Shown here: positions 52,845 through 61,619 of the stretch, in pieces
How positions within the stretch are numbered: position 1 is the first letter of the stretch
Layout of the letters: each line of letters begins with the position of its first letter
Assembly (NCBI RefSeq): GCF_007830635.1
Contig: NZ_VLLA01000023.1
Location: 62,001 to 126,000 of the forward strand
Direction: 5' to 3'
DNA length: 64,000 nt
Source of the DNA: Bradyrhizobium huanghuaihaiense
GTDB taxonomy: Bacteria; Pseudomonadota; Alphaproteobacteria; Rhizobiales; Xanthobacteraceae
Notes under the pieces: generated by a model
The model's database searches: none
The model's input: the letters and a program-made list of their open reading frames with translations, nothing else
What the model was told of the DNA's origin: nothing
Made by a program: the position numbers and the translations under genes

Positions 52845-54449
52845 TCAGGCGATCAGGGGTTGCGCAATGCGCGGCAGCGGACGCTCGCTCAGGCTCTCCG
52901 CGACCTCGCGCGCTGCGGCGAGCGTGGTCATCGTTCTCTGCGCCAGCGCGGGGTTATCGGCCGGATGATCGGCACGGAAATGCGCGCCGCGGCTCTCGCG
53001 CCGCATCCAGGCCGCAGCGGCAACGAGCAGGGCTGAAATCGCCATATTGCGAAGAGCGATGTTTCCAGCCTCGCGTTCCAGCGTGGCGAAGTGGCGCATG
53101 GCTGCCGCAAGCCCATCGCCATCGCGGATCACGCCGACATGCGCGCTCATCATTGCGCGCAGCCGTCTTATGTCAGCTGCATCCGGCGCGCCGCCGCGCG
53201 GCGTCACGACTGCGTCGGGGAGGCGGGCAGGTGAGGGCACCGTGCGGCCGGCGATGTCGTCGGCGATTCGTGCAGCGTAGACCACCGCCTCCAGCAGCGA
53301 ATTGGAGGCGAGGCGGTTGGCGCCATGCGCGCCGGTGGACGACACCTCGCCGCCGGCCCAGAGCCCGTCGATCGAGCTGCGGCCGCGCGCATCCACCGCG
53401 ATGCCGCCCATGTGGTAATGCGCGGCCGGCGCGATCGGGATGGCTTGTCTCGCGGGATCGATCCCGGCGGCGATGCAGCTTGCATATACGGTCGGGAATT
53501 TGTCGGCGAAACGCGCGCCGAGCGCCTCCCGTGCATCGAGGAAGGCACCGCGCCCGGCGGCAATCTCGGCGAACACGCCGCGGGCCACGATGTCGCGCGG
53601 CGCGAGCTCGGCGAGCGGATGGCGCACCAGCATGAAGCGCTCACCATGGCCGTTGATCAGCGTCGCGCCTTCGCCGCGCAGTGCTTCGGTCGCGAGCGGT
53701 GCCGGATCGCGGCCGACCATGATGGCGGTGGGGTGGAACTGCACGAATTCAGGATCGGCGATCACGGCGCCGGCGCGAGCGGCGATCGCAAGGCCCGAGC
53801 CGCTTGCTTCAAGCGGGTTGGTGGTGACCGCGTAGAGATGGCCGAGGCCGCCGGTCGCGAGCACCACCGCGCGCGCGGCCAGGAAGATCGGCTTTGCTGA
53901 GGGATTGCCGACTTCGCGCAACTGCAGGCCGATGACGGCGCCGTCACCGGTCAGCAGCGATTCTGCGACCAGGCCTTCGATGATGCGGATCGACGGCGTG
54001 CGGCGCACCGCCTCGCTCAAGGCTGCGATGATCGCAGCGCCCGCACCATCGCCACGCACATGCACGATGCGCCGGGCCGAATGTGCGGCTTCGCGCCCCA
54101 CAGCGAGCCGGCCTTCGAGGTCGCGGTCGAACGGCACGCCATAGGCAAGAAGATCGTGGATGCGCGGCGCAGCCTCACGGGCAATGCCGAGCGCGACGGT
54201 TTCGTCGACCAGGCCGCCGCCGACGGCCACGGTATCTGCGGCATGCGCCTCCGGCGTATCGCCTTCGGCCACCGCCGCGGCGATGCCGCCTTGCGCCCAT
54301 GCCGAGGATGCGCCCTGTCCAAGCGGCGCCGCCGAGATCAGCGTCACCGGCCGCGGTGCCAGCTTCAGCGCGCAAAACAGTCCGGCAAGGCCGCCGCCGA
54401 CGATGACGACGTCGTCGGTCGAGCGAGTGAGGTCGTGGGCGTTTGTCAT
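52845..54449 (-). CDS. nadB: L-aspartate oxidase
   Basis: This encodes 534 residues. It oxidises aspartate to iminoaspartate in NAD synthesis. The FAD motif is DVVIVGGGLAGLFCALKL, and downstream are SSAWAQGGIAAAVAEGDTPE, RDIVARGVFAEIAAGRGAF and HGANRLASNSLLEAVVYA, all conserved in NadB/succinate dehydrogenase flavoproteins. Middle gene of the operon. Confidence 0.97.
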   Translation of the reverse strand: MTNAHDLTRSTDDVVIVGGGLAGLFCALKLAPRPVTLISAAPLGQGASSAWAQGGIAAAVAEGDTPEAHAADTVAVGGGLVDETVALGIAREAAPRIHDLLAYGVPFDRDLEGRLAVGREAAHSARRIVHVRGDGAGAAIIAALSEAVRRTPSIRIIEGLVAESLLTGDGAVIGLQLREVGNPSAKPIFLAARAVVLATGGLGHLYAVTTNPLEASGSGLAIAARAGAVIADPEFVQFHPTAIMVGRDPAPLATEALRGEGATLINGHGERFMLVRHPLAELAPRDIVARGVFAEIAAGRGAFLDAREALGARFADKFPTVYASCIAAGIDPARQAIPIAPAAHYHMGGIAVDARGRSSIDGLWAGGEVSSTGAHGANRLASNSLLEAVVYAARIADDIAGRTVPSPARLPDAVVTPRGGAPDAADIRRLRAMMSAHVGVIRDGDGLAAAMRHFATLEREAGNIALRNMAISALLVAAAAWMRRESRGAHFRADHPADNPALAQRTMTTLAAAREVAESLSERPLPRIAQPLIA

Positions 54450-54470
54450 GGATATCTCCGTTCACTCCGC

Positions 54471-54605
54471 CGTCGTCCCCGCGAAGGCGGGGACCCATAA
54501 CCCCAGGGAGGAGTTGTGGCGCGAACTCGTCATCGCCAAACATCTTCCTGTGGTTATGGGTCCCGGATCTGCGCGCGCTTGCGGCGCGCTTGTCCGGGAC
54601 GACGG
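54471..54605. repeat. Palindromic repeat, family D, inside the nad operon
   Basis: CGTCGTCCCCGCGAAGGCGG opens it and CCGGGACGACGGC closes it, with ATAACC and GGTTAT as inner arms. It is about 135 bp long and lies between nadA and nadB on the same strand, unusually for a coupled operon. Confidence 0.75.
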
Positions 54606-54630
54606 CTGTGTTTGTGGCGACTTGGGTTGC

Positions 54631-55731
54631 TCAATTCTTCAGATTGATCATCCGCTCCACCGATCGCCGCGCGCGCGCCGCAAGCGCGGGATCGATCGTG
54701 ACTTCCTCGCCAAGCGTGAGCAGGCTCTGCAGAATGTTGGCGAGCGTGATGCGCTTCATGTGCGGGCAGAGATTGCAGGGGCGCAGCATCTCCACATCCG
54801 GCAGCTCGGCGCGGACATTGTCGGCCATCGAGCATTCGGTGATCATCACCAGCCGCCGCGGTCGCTTGTTGCGCACCCAGTTGATCATGTGCGCGGTCGA
54901 GCCGGTGAAGTCGGCCTCCGCCAGCACGTCCGGCGGACATTCCGGATGCGCGATGATCTGCACCGACGGATCGGCCTCGCGATAGGCGCGCAGCTCCTCG
55001 CCCTTGAAGCGCTCGTGCACCTCGCAGGCGCCCTTCCAGGCGATGATCTTGACGTCGGTCTTCGAGGCGACGTAGGTCGCGAGGTAGCGGTCGGGCAGGA
55101 AGATCACGGTCGGCGCATTCAGGCTCTCGACCACCTGCACTGCGTTCGACGAGGTGCAGCAGATATCGACCTCGGCCTTCACTTCCGCCGAGGTGTTGAC
55201 ATAGGCGACGACAGGCACGCCGGGAAATTTTTCGCGCAGCAGGCGCACGTCGGCGCCGGTGATGCTGGAAGCAAGCGAGCAGCCGGCGCGCGAATCCGGG
55301 ATCAGCACCGTCTTCTCCGGGTTGAGCAGCTTCGAGGTCTCCGCCATGAAGTGCACGCCGCACTGGACGATGATGCCGGCCTTCACCTTGGTGGCCTCGA
55401 CCGCGAGCTGGAGCGAGTCGCCGCCGATATCGGCGACGCAGTGGAAGATCTCCGGCGCCTGGTAATTGTGCGCGAGGATCACCGCGTTCCGTGCGCACTT
55501 CAGCTCGTTGATCGCGTGAATCGTCGGCGCCATCAGCGGCCACTCGATCGGCGGGATCACGTGCTTGACGTGCTCATAGAGCGGCGCGGTGGCGCGCTCG
55601 ACGTCGTCAGTCCATTCCAGCGACGGCATCGGCAGCGCGGGCCCCGGCACGGGCACGGCGCGGGGAGAGGAGACCTTGCCCTGCGGCCGGTTGGCAAAAT
55701 CGTCGGGGCCGTAAATTCCAGTGATTGGCAT
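54631..55731 (-). CDS. nadA: Quinolinate synthase
   Basis: This encodes 366 residues from the ATG at 55731. It condenses iminoaspartate with dihydroxyacetone phosphate and carries a 4Fe-4S cluster. Motifs seen are AVILAHNYQAPEIFHCVADI, CGVHFMAETSKLLNPEKTVL, CTSSNAVQVVESL, HPECPPDVLAEADFTGSTAH and CNLCPHMKRITLANI, whose cysteines bind the cluster. First gene of the nadABC operon, with operator-like sites upstream. Confidence 0.97.
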   Translation of the reverse strand: MPITGIYGPDDFANRPQGKVSSPRAVPVPGPALPMPSLEWTDDVERATAPLYEHVKHVIPPIEWPLMAPTIHAINELKCARNAVILAHNYQAPEIFHCVADIGGDSLQLAVEATKVKAGIIVQCGVHFMAETSKLLNPEKTVLIPDSRAGCSLASSITGADVRLLREKFPGVPVVAYVNTSAEVKAEVDICCTSSNAVQVVESLNAPTVIFLPDRYLATYVASKTDVKIIAWKGACEVHERFKGEELRAYREADPSVQIIAHPECPPDVLAEADFTGSTAHMINWVRNKRPRRLVMITECSMADNVRAELPDVEMLRPCNLCPHMKRITLANILQSLLTLGEEVTIDPALAARARRSVERMINLKN

Positions 55732-55758
55732 CAAAGCCTCCGTTTCATGTCGTTTGTG

Positions 55759-55769
55759 CTCATATTGAG
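55759..55769. promoter_or_regulatory. nad operator-like site 1
   Basis: CTCATATTGAG is a dyad (CTCA-TAT-TGAG) that extends to TGCTCATATTGAGTATAT, 28 bases upstream of nadA. Its inverted twin is 75 bases further out. Predicted NAD regulators such as NadQ act at nad genes in Rhizobiales, but I cannot confirm the regulator here. Confidence 0.6.
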
Positions 55770-55833
55770 TATATATTGGGCCTGATTAAGCCGGCCCGAG
55801 GGCCGGAGCAGACTTCATTGGCACCCTAATATG

Positions 55834-55844
55834 CTCAATATGAG
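55834..55844. promoter_or_regulatory. nad operator-like site 2
   Basis: CTCAATATGAG is the exact reverse complement of site 1 and extends to ATGCTCAATATGAGTAAAT. It is between nadA and the divergent MFS gene and could affect both. Confidence 0.55.
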
Positions 55845-55921
55845 TAAATCAAAGATAACACACGCCGCGGTGGATCGCTAGGCCCAGTCGCACACATTCC
55901 CGTCAGGCGAGGCCTCATTGA

Positions 55922-55994
55922 AATGCAATGCTCCCGCGACAGCCCTTCGTGGAATGCAACCGCTTTTGACTTGGGGTTTTCATGCAAATGCATT
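55922..55994. promoter_or_regulatory. Three AATGCA motifs upstream of the MFS gene
   Basis: AATGCA starts at 55922, 55954 and 55987, 32 and 33 bases apart, about three helical turns. The last lies in the palindrome AATGCATT. The flanks are similar (GAAATGCAA, GGAATGCAA, CAAATGCAT). This is a candidate regulatory array 60-130 bases before the MFS start. Confidence 0.4.
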
Positions 55995-56053
55995 AAACGA
56001 GCTGGCTCGCGGCTGCCTTCTCCGGACCGCCAACAACAGACAAGGAGCACACC

Positions 56054-57307
56054 ATGTCGACATCAGCGGGCGAGCTCGGTCCGGTCGCGCGTTCCTCCAC
56101 CTGGCGCACACCGGCGATCATCATTCTCTGCGGCTGCGCCATCGGCATGCTCGGCTTCGGCCCGCGCTCGGCGCTCGGCTTCTTCGTGCAGCCGATGAGC
56201 CACGAGTTCGCCTGGGGTCGCGACGTGTTCGGTCTCGCGATCGCCGTGCAGAATCTGTTGTGGGGACTGGGCCAACCCTTCGCCGGCGCGGTCGCCGATC
56301 GCTTCGGCTTGTTTCGGGTGATGTGCGTCGGCGCTCTGCTCTATGCCGGCGGCCTGCTCCTGATGCGCTATTCCTCGACGCCGCTTTCGCTCAACATCGG
56401 CGCGGGAGTCATGGTCGGCTTTGGCCTTGCCGGCTGTTCGTTCAATCTGGTGCTGTCGGCCTTCACCAAGCTTCTGCCCGCGGAGAAGCGCGGCCTCGCG
56501 CTTGGTGCCGGCACCGCGGCAGGCTCGTTCGGCCAGTTCCTGTTCGCGCCGATCGGCGTCGCGCTCATCGACAATTTCGGCTGGCAGCAGGCGCTCACCG
56601 TGTTCGGCTTCCTGATGCTGCTGATCATTCCGCTGGCGCTGGCGCTCTCCACGCCGCGGGTCGCAGCCACCGGCAGCACGATGCAAGCGGATGACCAGAC
56701 CTTCACCAAAGCGCTCGCCGAAGCTTTCGGCCATCGCTCCTACGTCCTGCTGGTGCTTGGCTTCTTCACCTGCGGCTTCCAGCTCGCCTTCATCACCGTG
56801 CATCTGCCGGCGTTCCTGGTTGATCGCGGCATCTCGACGCAAACCGGCGGCTGGGTGATCGCGGCGATCGGCCTGTTCAACATCATCGGCTCGCTCAGTG
56901 TCGGCTATCTCCAGAACTATCTGCCCAAGCGCTACATCCTCTCGACCATCTATTTCACGCGTGCGCTTGCGACGCTTGCCTTCATCTCGTTCCCGATCAC
57001 GCCGTTCTCGGCGATTGCGTTCGGCGCGATCTCCGGCCTGACCTGGCTGTCGACCGTGCCGCCGACCTCGGCGCTGGTGGCGCTGATGTTCGGCACGCGC
57101 TGGCTTGCGACGCTCTATGGCTTCGCCTTCGTCAGCCATCAGGTCGGCGGCTTCCTCGGCGTCTGGCTCGGCGGTATCGTGTTCGAAAAGTTCGGTTCCT
57201 ATACGCCGATCTGGTGGCTCTCGATCCTGTTCGGCGTGCTCTCGGCGCTGATCAATCTTCCGATCGTGGAGAAACCCGTTCAGCGGGCGGTTGCGCAGCC
57301 AGCCTGA
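56054..57307 (+). CDS. Major facilitator superfamily transporter
   Basis: This encodes 417 residues with about 12 membrane helices. The helix 2-3 loop has QPFAGAVADRFGLFRV, the MFS motif A (G-x3-D-R/K-x-G), and the middle loop is after STPRVAATGSTMQ. The second half repeats the pattern with LSVGYLQNYLPKRYIL. It resembles the monocarboxylate/oxalate-formate type MFS group. The substrate is unknown. It is divergent from nadA, with possible operator repeats between. Confidence 0.92.
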   Translation: MSTSAGELGPVARSSTWRTPAIIILCGCAIGMLGFGPRSALGFFVQPMSHEFAWGRDVFGLAIAVQNLLWGLGQPFAGAVADRFGLFRVMCVGALLYAGGLLLMRYSSTPLSLNIGAGVMVGFGLAGCSFNLVLSAFTKLLPAEKRGLALGAGTAAGSFGQFLFAPIGVALIDNFGWQQALTVFGFLMLLIIPLALALSTPRVAATGSTMQADDQTFTKALAEAFGHRSYVLLVLGFFTCGFQLAFITVHLPAFLVDRGISTQTGGWVIAAIGLFNIIGSLSVGYLQNYLPKRYILSTIYFTRALATLAFISFPITPFSAIAFGAISGLTWLSTVPPTSALVALMFGTRWLATLYGFAFVSHQVGGFLGVWLGGIVFEKFGSYTPIWWLSILFGVLSALINLPIVEKPVQRAVAQPA

Positions 57308-57349
57308 TCGGCTAAACATCCCCGACAAACAAAGTCAGGGAGTTCAGTC

Positions 57350-58336
57350 GTGGCCACATTCAAGGCGATCCGGATCGACAAGGCGGACAAGGGCACCACC
57401 GCGCAGCTCGCGCAGTTCGACGAAGCCGAGCTGATGGACGGCGACGTCACCGTCCGCGTCGAATGGTCGACGCTGAACTACAAGGACGGCCTCGCGCTGA
57501 CGGGCAAGGCGCCGGTGGTGCGCCGCTTCCCGATGATCGCCGGCATCGACTTCGCCGGCACGGTCGAAGCCTCCTCGCATCCGCAGTGGAAGGCCGGCGA
57601 CAAGGTCGTCTGCACCGGCTGGGGCATGGGCGAGACGCATCTCGGTGCCTATGCCGAGAAGGCGCGGGTGAAGGGCGACTGGCTGGTCGCCCTGCCGCAG
57701 GGCCTGTCGGCGCGCGACGCCATGGCGATCGGGACCGCCGGTTTCACCGCGATGCTCTCGGTGCTGGCGCTGGAGAAGCACGGTCTGTCGCCGAAGAGCG
57801 GTCCCGTGGTGGTGACGGGCGCAGCCGGCGGCGTCGGCTCGGTCGCCACCGCCGTGCTGTCCAAGCTCGGCTACCACGTCATCGCCTCGACCGGCCGCGC
57901 GGCGGAAGCCGACTACCTGAAAGAGATCGGCGCGGCGGAGGTCATCGACCGCAACGAGCTGTCGGCCCCGGCCAAGCCTCTCGCCAAGGAGCGCTGGGCG
58001 GGCGGCGTCGACAGTGTCGGCTCGACCACGCTGGCGAATCTCCTGTCGATGACGAAGTACGGTGGCGCGATCGCCGCCTGCGGCCTGGCGGCCGGCATGG
58101 ACCTGCCGTCTTCCGTCGCGCCTTTCATTTTGCGCGGAGTGTGCCTTCTCGGCATCGATTCCGTGATGTGCCCGATCGAGCCGCGAAAAGCTGCCTGGCA
58201 GCGTCTGGCTTCGGATCTGGACCGGACGAAACTATCTGAAATCACTCATGAAATTCCGCTCGATGAGGTCCCGGGATGGGGTGCGAAAATCCTGGCCGGC
58301 CAGGTCCGCGGCCGCGTCGTGGTAAAAATTCTCTAA
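57350..58336 (+). CDS. acuI: Acrylyl-CoA reductase / quinone oxidoreductase-like (AcuI/YhdH)
   Basis: This encodes 328 residues from the GTG at 57350. It is a zinc-free medium-chain dehydrogenase/reductase: FDEAELMDGDVTVRVEWSTL, NYKDGLALTGKAPVVRRFPM, GIDFAGTVEAS and the NADPH-binding VVVTGAAGGVGSVATAVLSK. The pattern fits AcuI/YhdH, which reduces acryloyl-CoA to propionyl-CoA. The acuI name rests on family resemblance. It is 42 bases downstream of the MFS gene, so they may be one operon. Confidence 0.88.
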   Translation: MATFKAIRIDKADKGTTAQLAQFDEAELMDGDVTVRVEWSTLNYKDGLALTGKAPVVRRFPMIAGIDFAGTVEASSHPQWKAGDKVVCTGWGMGETHLGAYAEKARVKGDWLVALPQGLSARDAMAIGTAGFTAMLSVLALEKHGLSPKSGPVVVTGAAGGVGSVATAVLSKLGYHVIASTGRAAEADYLKEIGAAEVIDRNELSAPAKPLAKERWAGGVDSVGSTTLANLLSMTKYGGAIAACGLAAGMDLPSSVAPFILRGVCLLGIDSVMCPIEPRKAAWQRLASDLDRTKLSEITHEIPLDEVPGWGAKILAGQVRGRVVVKIL

Positions 58337-58350
58337 CGGCGTTCAGACTT

Positions 58351-58387
58351 TACCAACCAAGCTGCTTCAATGTTGCCTTGGTTGGTA
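58351..58387. terminator. Inverted repeat after the AcuI gene
   Basis: TACCAACCAAG at 58351-58361 pairs exactly with CTTGGTTGGTA at 58377-58387 over a 15-base loop, 14 bases after the stop. With no T tract it is a terminator or a regulatory site for the next gene. Confidence 0.5.
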
Positions 58388-58449
58388 TGGTAAGCAGCGG
58401 GTAAAGAGATAAGGCATCGCCCGCTGCGGGGGTTGGTTCGGAGTAGAGC

Positions 58450-59049
58450 ATGCTTGCGCGTATTGTGTTGGGGGCTGTCACGGCGGCAGCGACGTTTGCG
58501 CCGGCCATTGCTGGAAGCATGAACGCCGACGAGGCGCGCCGCTTCGTCGCCGGCAAGGTATTCGCCTTCACCTGTTTCGACGGCACCCGCGGCGCGGGCC
58601 GCATCCTCGACGACCTCGGTGCTGCCGGCGCCGTGCAGTTCTCGGGCTCAGGCCCGGTGAAACATCTCCGCCTGCCCGGCAACACCCTCCAGATCCGCGG
58701 CCAGAACGTCTGCGCCTCGATCAAGGGCATTCCGTTCGAGCCCTGCTTCAACCTGGAAAAGACCGACGAGCGCAGCTTCCGCGGCTCGGTATCGGGCATG
58801 GGCTTCGCCTATTGCGACTTCCATCACCAGGGCGGCAATCAGATGCTGATGGCGCGCGCGGTGGCGCGTCCGCGTTCGCTGCGCTCGTCGGAGCACACTG
58901 GCTCGGTCGCCTCCTCGAGCACCGAGGTTGCCGCGCGCGTCGAGACGCCGCGTGTCGAGAGCAGCCGGCTCGAGCCGGTGAAGGCCGAAGCGAAGTCGGA
59001 GCCCGCCAGGAACGAGGGCCCGCTCGAGCTGCGTCGCTCCACCCAGTGA
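58450..59049 (+). CDS. Secreted hypothetical protein with four cysteines
   Basis: This encodes 199 residues. It has a signal peptide (ARIVLGAVTAAATFAPAIAG). The folded part at about residues 23-145 has four cysteines in FTCFDG, NVCASI, EPCFNL and AYCDFH contexts, likely two disulfides. A low-complexity Ser/Glu/Arg-rich tail follows. I do not recognise the family. It has no clear operon partner. Confidence 0.75.
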   Translation: MLARIVLGAVTAAATFAPAIAGSMNADEARRFVAGKVFAFTCFDGTRGAGRILDDLGAAGAVQFSGSGPVKHLRLPGNTLQIRGQNVCASIKGIPFEPCFNLEKTDERSFRGSVSGMGFAYCDFHHQGGNQMLMARAVARPRSLRSSEHTGSVASSSTEVAARVETPRVESSRLEPVKAEAKSEPARNEGPLELRRSTQ

Positions 59050-59212
59050 GCCGGCGGCGCGGGCCAATCCGCGTCTTGCCGTTGCATATGTCGATCGAAC
59101 ATCAAGCCGCGCGCGCCGTAGTCATACGGACGGCGGCTTTCATGCGTTGGTAGCTGTTCGCGTCCCAGTTTGCGTACGGCCGGGGGACGCGGCCCTAGAC
59201 AAGGGTTCAACG

Positions 59213-59446
59213 ATGTCGCTGTACTTCTTCCGCATCAGTACCGGTCGCTACTCCGGCGCCGCCGATCAACCCTACGAGTTCGACGATCGCGCCGCCGCGT
59301 GGACCGAGATGACCGAGGTCTGCGCCAATCTGCTCGGCGGGATCGCGCGCAGCATGAAGCCGAATGCGAAGTGGAGCATGGAGCTGCTCGACGAGAACAA
59401 GGAGCCGGTGTTCCGCATCAGCATCGTGGGCGAGACGGTGAGCTGA
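59213..59446 (+). CDS. DUF6894-like small protein
   Basis: This encodes 77 residues from the ATG at 59213. It begins SLYFFRISTGRYSGAADQPY and has EFDDRAAAWTEMTEVCANLL and WSMELLDENKEPVFRISI, the pattern of the DUF6894 family common in Bradyrhizobium. The function is unknown. A palindrome GTCCGTTAACGGAC at 59467-59480 lies 20 bases after the stop. Confidence 0.8.
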   Translation: MSLYFFRISTGRYSGAADQPYEFDDRAAAWTEMTEVCANLLGGIARSMKPNAKWSMELLDENKEPVFRISIVGETVS

Positions 59447-59466
59447 CGAGACTCAACAACGGGACG

Positions 59467-59480
59467 GTCCGTTAACGGAC
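59467..59480. promoter_or_regulatory. 14-bp palindrome GTCCGTTAACGGAC
   Basis: A perfect dyad between the DUF6894 gene and chemoreceptor 3, about 200 bases before the latter's start. It may end the small gene's transcript or be a binding site. Confidence 0.35.
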
Positions 59481-59556
59481 GTATCGTCCACAAATCCGCG
59501 AAGTGCAAATTCACTGCACGCGAAAAGTGTGCAAGTCCCGTGGTTTGAGTAGTTTT

Positions 59557-59566
59557 TTCAGTATTT
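59557..59566 (+). promoter_or_regulatory. Shared TTCAGTATTT element before chemoreceptor 3
   Basis: The 10-base element lies 119 bases before the start codon. An identical element lies 127 bases before chemoreceptor 4 (61493-61502), suggesting a duplicated promoter. Confidence 0.4.
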
Positions 59567-59675
59567 CTACCCAGCGCCGGGCGCTCTCACTTAACGTTAA
59601 TGAGGAACCTCGCGGTTAGCCTTCCCGGGCTGTTCACGCGCACCGGCGTGGCAATGCGTATCCGGGATTGCTTCA

Positions 59676-61418
59676 ATGTCGTTCATTCAGAACCTGCGAA
59701 TTGGCACCAAGCTCGCCGTCACCTCCGCGCTGACCATCGTCCTCGTCGCGCTGATGATCTTCCTCCAGACGAGCGGAGGCACCGAAGTCCAGAGGCTCAG
59801 CAACGCCGCATCGGGACAGCAGGCGATCGCGCAAAACGCCGCTGAGGCGAAGGCGTCGGTGCGCGGGATGCAGATCGGCATTCGCGACATCCTGACCTCG
59901 TCCTCGCCGGCCGAGATGCAGAAGGCCGTCACCTATTTCGGCGATCGCCAGACGGCGGCGCTGAAATTCGCTGGCGAGATGGCAAAGCTGTCGCACTCGC
60001 CAGAGAACCAGAAGCGGATCGATCGCCTGACCGTGCTGATCGGCAATTTCGGCAAGGGCGAGCAGCAGATCGAAGCCATCCGCAAGCAGGAGCTCGCGCT
60101 CGACGGCAAGAAGGACGGCGAAGCGGCGGCGGAGCACGCCAAGCTCGCGGCCGAGGTCAACCGCATCCGCAAGGAAACCCTGGCGCCGATCAACGAAGAG
60201 ATTTCGGAACTGACCAACGAGATCATCAACCTTGCCAAGCAGAGCAGCGCCGCAGCGCGTGCGGAGGCGGAAGCCGAGGCCGCCTCCGCTGCCCGGGTGT
60301 CGCTCGTCACGGGCGTGCTGGTCGCGCTGGTTCTGATCGGGGCGTGCATCTTCTCCGTCTTCAGCATCGCGCGGCCCATGCGCGCGCTGACGTCGGCGAT
60401 GGAGAAGCTCGCCGGAGGTGATTTCTCGGTGATTCTGCCGGGCCTCGGCCGCAAGGACGAGGTCGGCGAGGTCGCGGGCGCCGTCGAGAAATTCAAGATC
60501 GTGTCCGAGCAGAAGGCGCGCGAGGAAGCCGAAGCCAAGATGCGGCAGGATCAGGTCGCAGCCGAGCAGCGCAAATCGGAGATGCGCAGGCTCGCCGACA
60601 GTTTCGAAGGCGCCGTCGGCGAGATCGTCGGGACGGTGTCATCGGCCTCGACCGAGCTCGAGGCGTCCGCCACGACGCTCACCTCGACCGCCGAGCGCAC
60701 GCAGCAGCTCACGACCGTGGTCGCGGCAGCCTCGGAAGAAGCCTCCACCAACGTGCAGTCGGTGGCCTCGGCCACGGAAGAGCTGTCGTCCTCGATCACG
60801 GAGATCAGCCGGCAGGTGCAGGAATCCGCACGTGTCGCGAGCGAAGCCGTCGGGCAGGCGCGCACCACGACCGAGCGCGTCAGCGAACTGTCCAAGGCGG
60901 CGACGCGCATCGGCGACGTCGTCGAGCTGATCAACACCATCGCGGGCCAGACCAATTTGCTGGCGCTCAACGCCACGATCGAGGCCGCGCGTGCCGGCGA
61001 GGCCGGCAAGGGGTTTGCCGTCGTCGCATCCGAGGTCAAGGCACTCGCAGAGCAGACGGCGAAGGCGACCGGCGAGATCGGCCAGCAGATCTCCGGCATT
61101 CAGGCCGCGACGCAGGAATCGGTCGGCGCCATCAGGGACATCAGCGACACCATCGAAAAGCTGTCCGAGATCTCCTCGACCATCGCGGCCGCGGTGGAAG
61201 AGCAGGGCGCGGCAACGCAGGAAATCTCCCGCAACGTGCAGCAGGCCGCGCATGGCACCCAGCAGGTGTCGTCCAACATCACCGACGTGCAGCGCGGCGC
61301 GAGCGAGACCGGCTCGGCGTCCTCGCAGGTGCTGTCCGCGGCGCAGATGCTGTCCGGCGACAGCAACCGTCTGAAGCTGGAGGTCGGCAGATTCCTGCAG
61401 ACCGTGCGGGCCGCCTGA
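59676..61418 (+). CDS. Methyl-accepting chemotaxis protein 3 (short helical sensor domain)
   Basis: This encodes 580 residues. The first membrane helix is at about 11-30, a helical periplasmic part (4HB-like, about 175 residues) at 31-207, the second membrane helix at 209-231, and HAMP at about 232-285 (ARPMRALTSAMEKLAGG). The signalling hairpin has the tip NLLALNATIEAARAGEAG and ends TVRAA. The signalling part is close to chemoreceptors 1 and 2 but has ASEAVGQARTTTERVSEL. It is the tandem partner of the next gene. Confidence 0.95.
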   Translation: MSFIQNLRIGTKLAVTSALTIVLVALMIFLQTSGGTEVQRLSNAASGQQAIAQNAAEAKASVRGMQIGIRDILTSSSPAEMQKAVTYFGDRQTAALKFAGEMAKLSHSPENQKRIDRLTVLIGNFGKGEQQIEAIRKQELALDGKKDGEAAAEHAKLAAEVNRIRKETLAPINEEISELTNEIINLAKQSSAAARAEAEAEAASAARVSLVTGVLVALVLIGACIFSVFSIARPMRALTSAMEKLAGGDFSVILPGLGRKDEVGEVAGAVEKFKIVSEQKAREEAEAKMRQDQVAAEQRKSEMRRLADSFEGAVGEIVGTVSSASTELEASATTLTSTAERTQQLTTVVAAASEEASTNVQSVASATEELSSSITEISRQVQESARVASEAVGQARTTTERVSELSKAATRIGDVVELINTIAGQTNLLALNATIEAARAGEAGKGFAVVASEVKALAEQTAKATGEIGQQISGIQAATQESVGAIRDISDTIEKLSEISSTIAAAVEEQGAATQEISRNVQQAAHGTQQVSSNITDVQRGASETGSASSQVLSAAQMLSGDSNRLKLEVGRFLQTVRAA

Positions 61419-61492
61419 CCTTCCCATCTTCGCGTGTGGTTAACTTGTTAAGCTCGCATTCCGTGCTGAATCTCAAGGGGTTTTCGCACTAA

Positions 61493-61502
61493 TTCAGTAT
61501 TT
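61493..61502 (+). promoter_or_regulatory. Shared TTCAGTATTT element before chemoreceptor 4
   Basis: This matches the element at 59557. A TTAAC motif lies between each element and the following start (about 59592 and 61516). Confidence 0.4.
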
Positions 61503-61619
61503 GGACGGTGGCCCTGTTAACCAATTTGGAATGGCTAAGGCCCACCTTTTTGGCAAGAGCGATCAACGCCAGTGACCGCCGACAATGATTCGGCTGCGCA
61601 TTCCTCTGAGGAAACACCA

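Noticed and set aside
55819..55837. TGGCAC-like element resembling a sigma-54 promoter before the MFS gene
   Set aside because: The spacing between the GG and GC dinucleotides is 11 rather than 10 bases, and the -12 part does not match.
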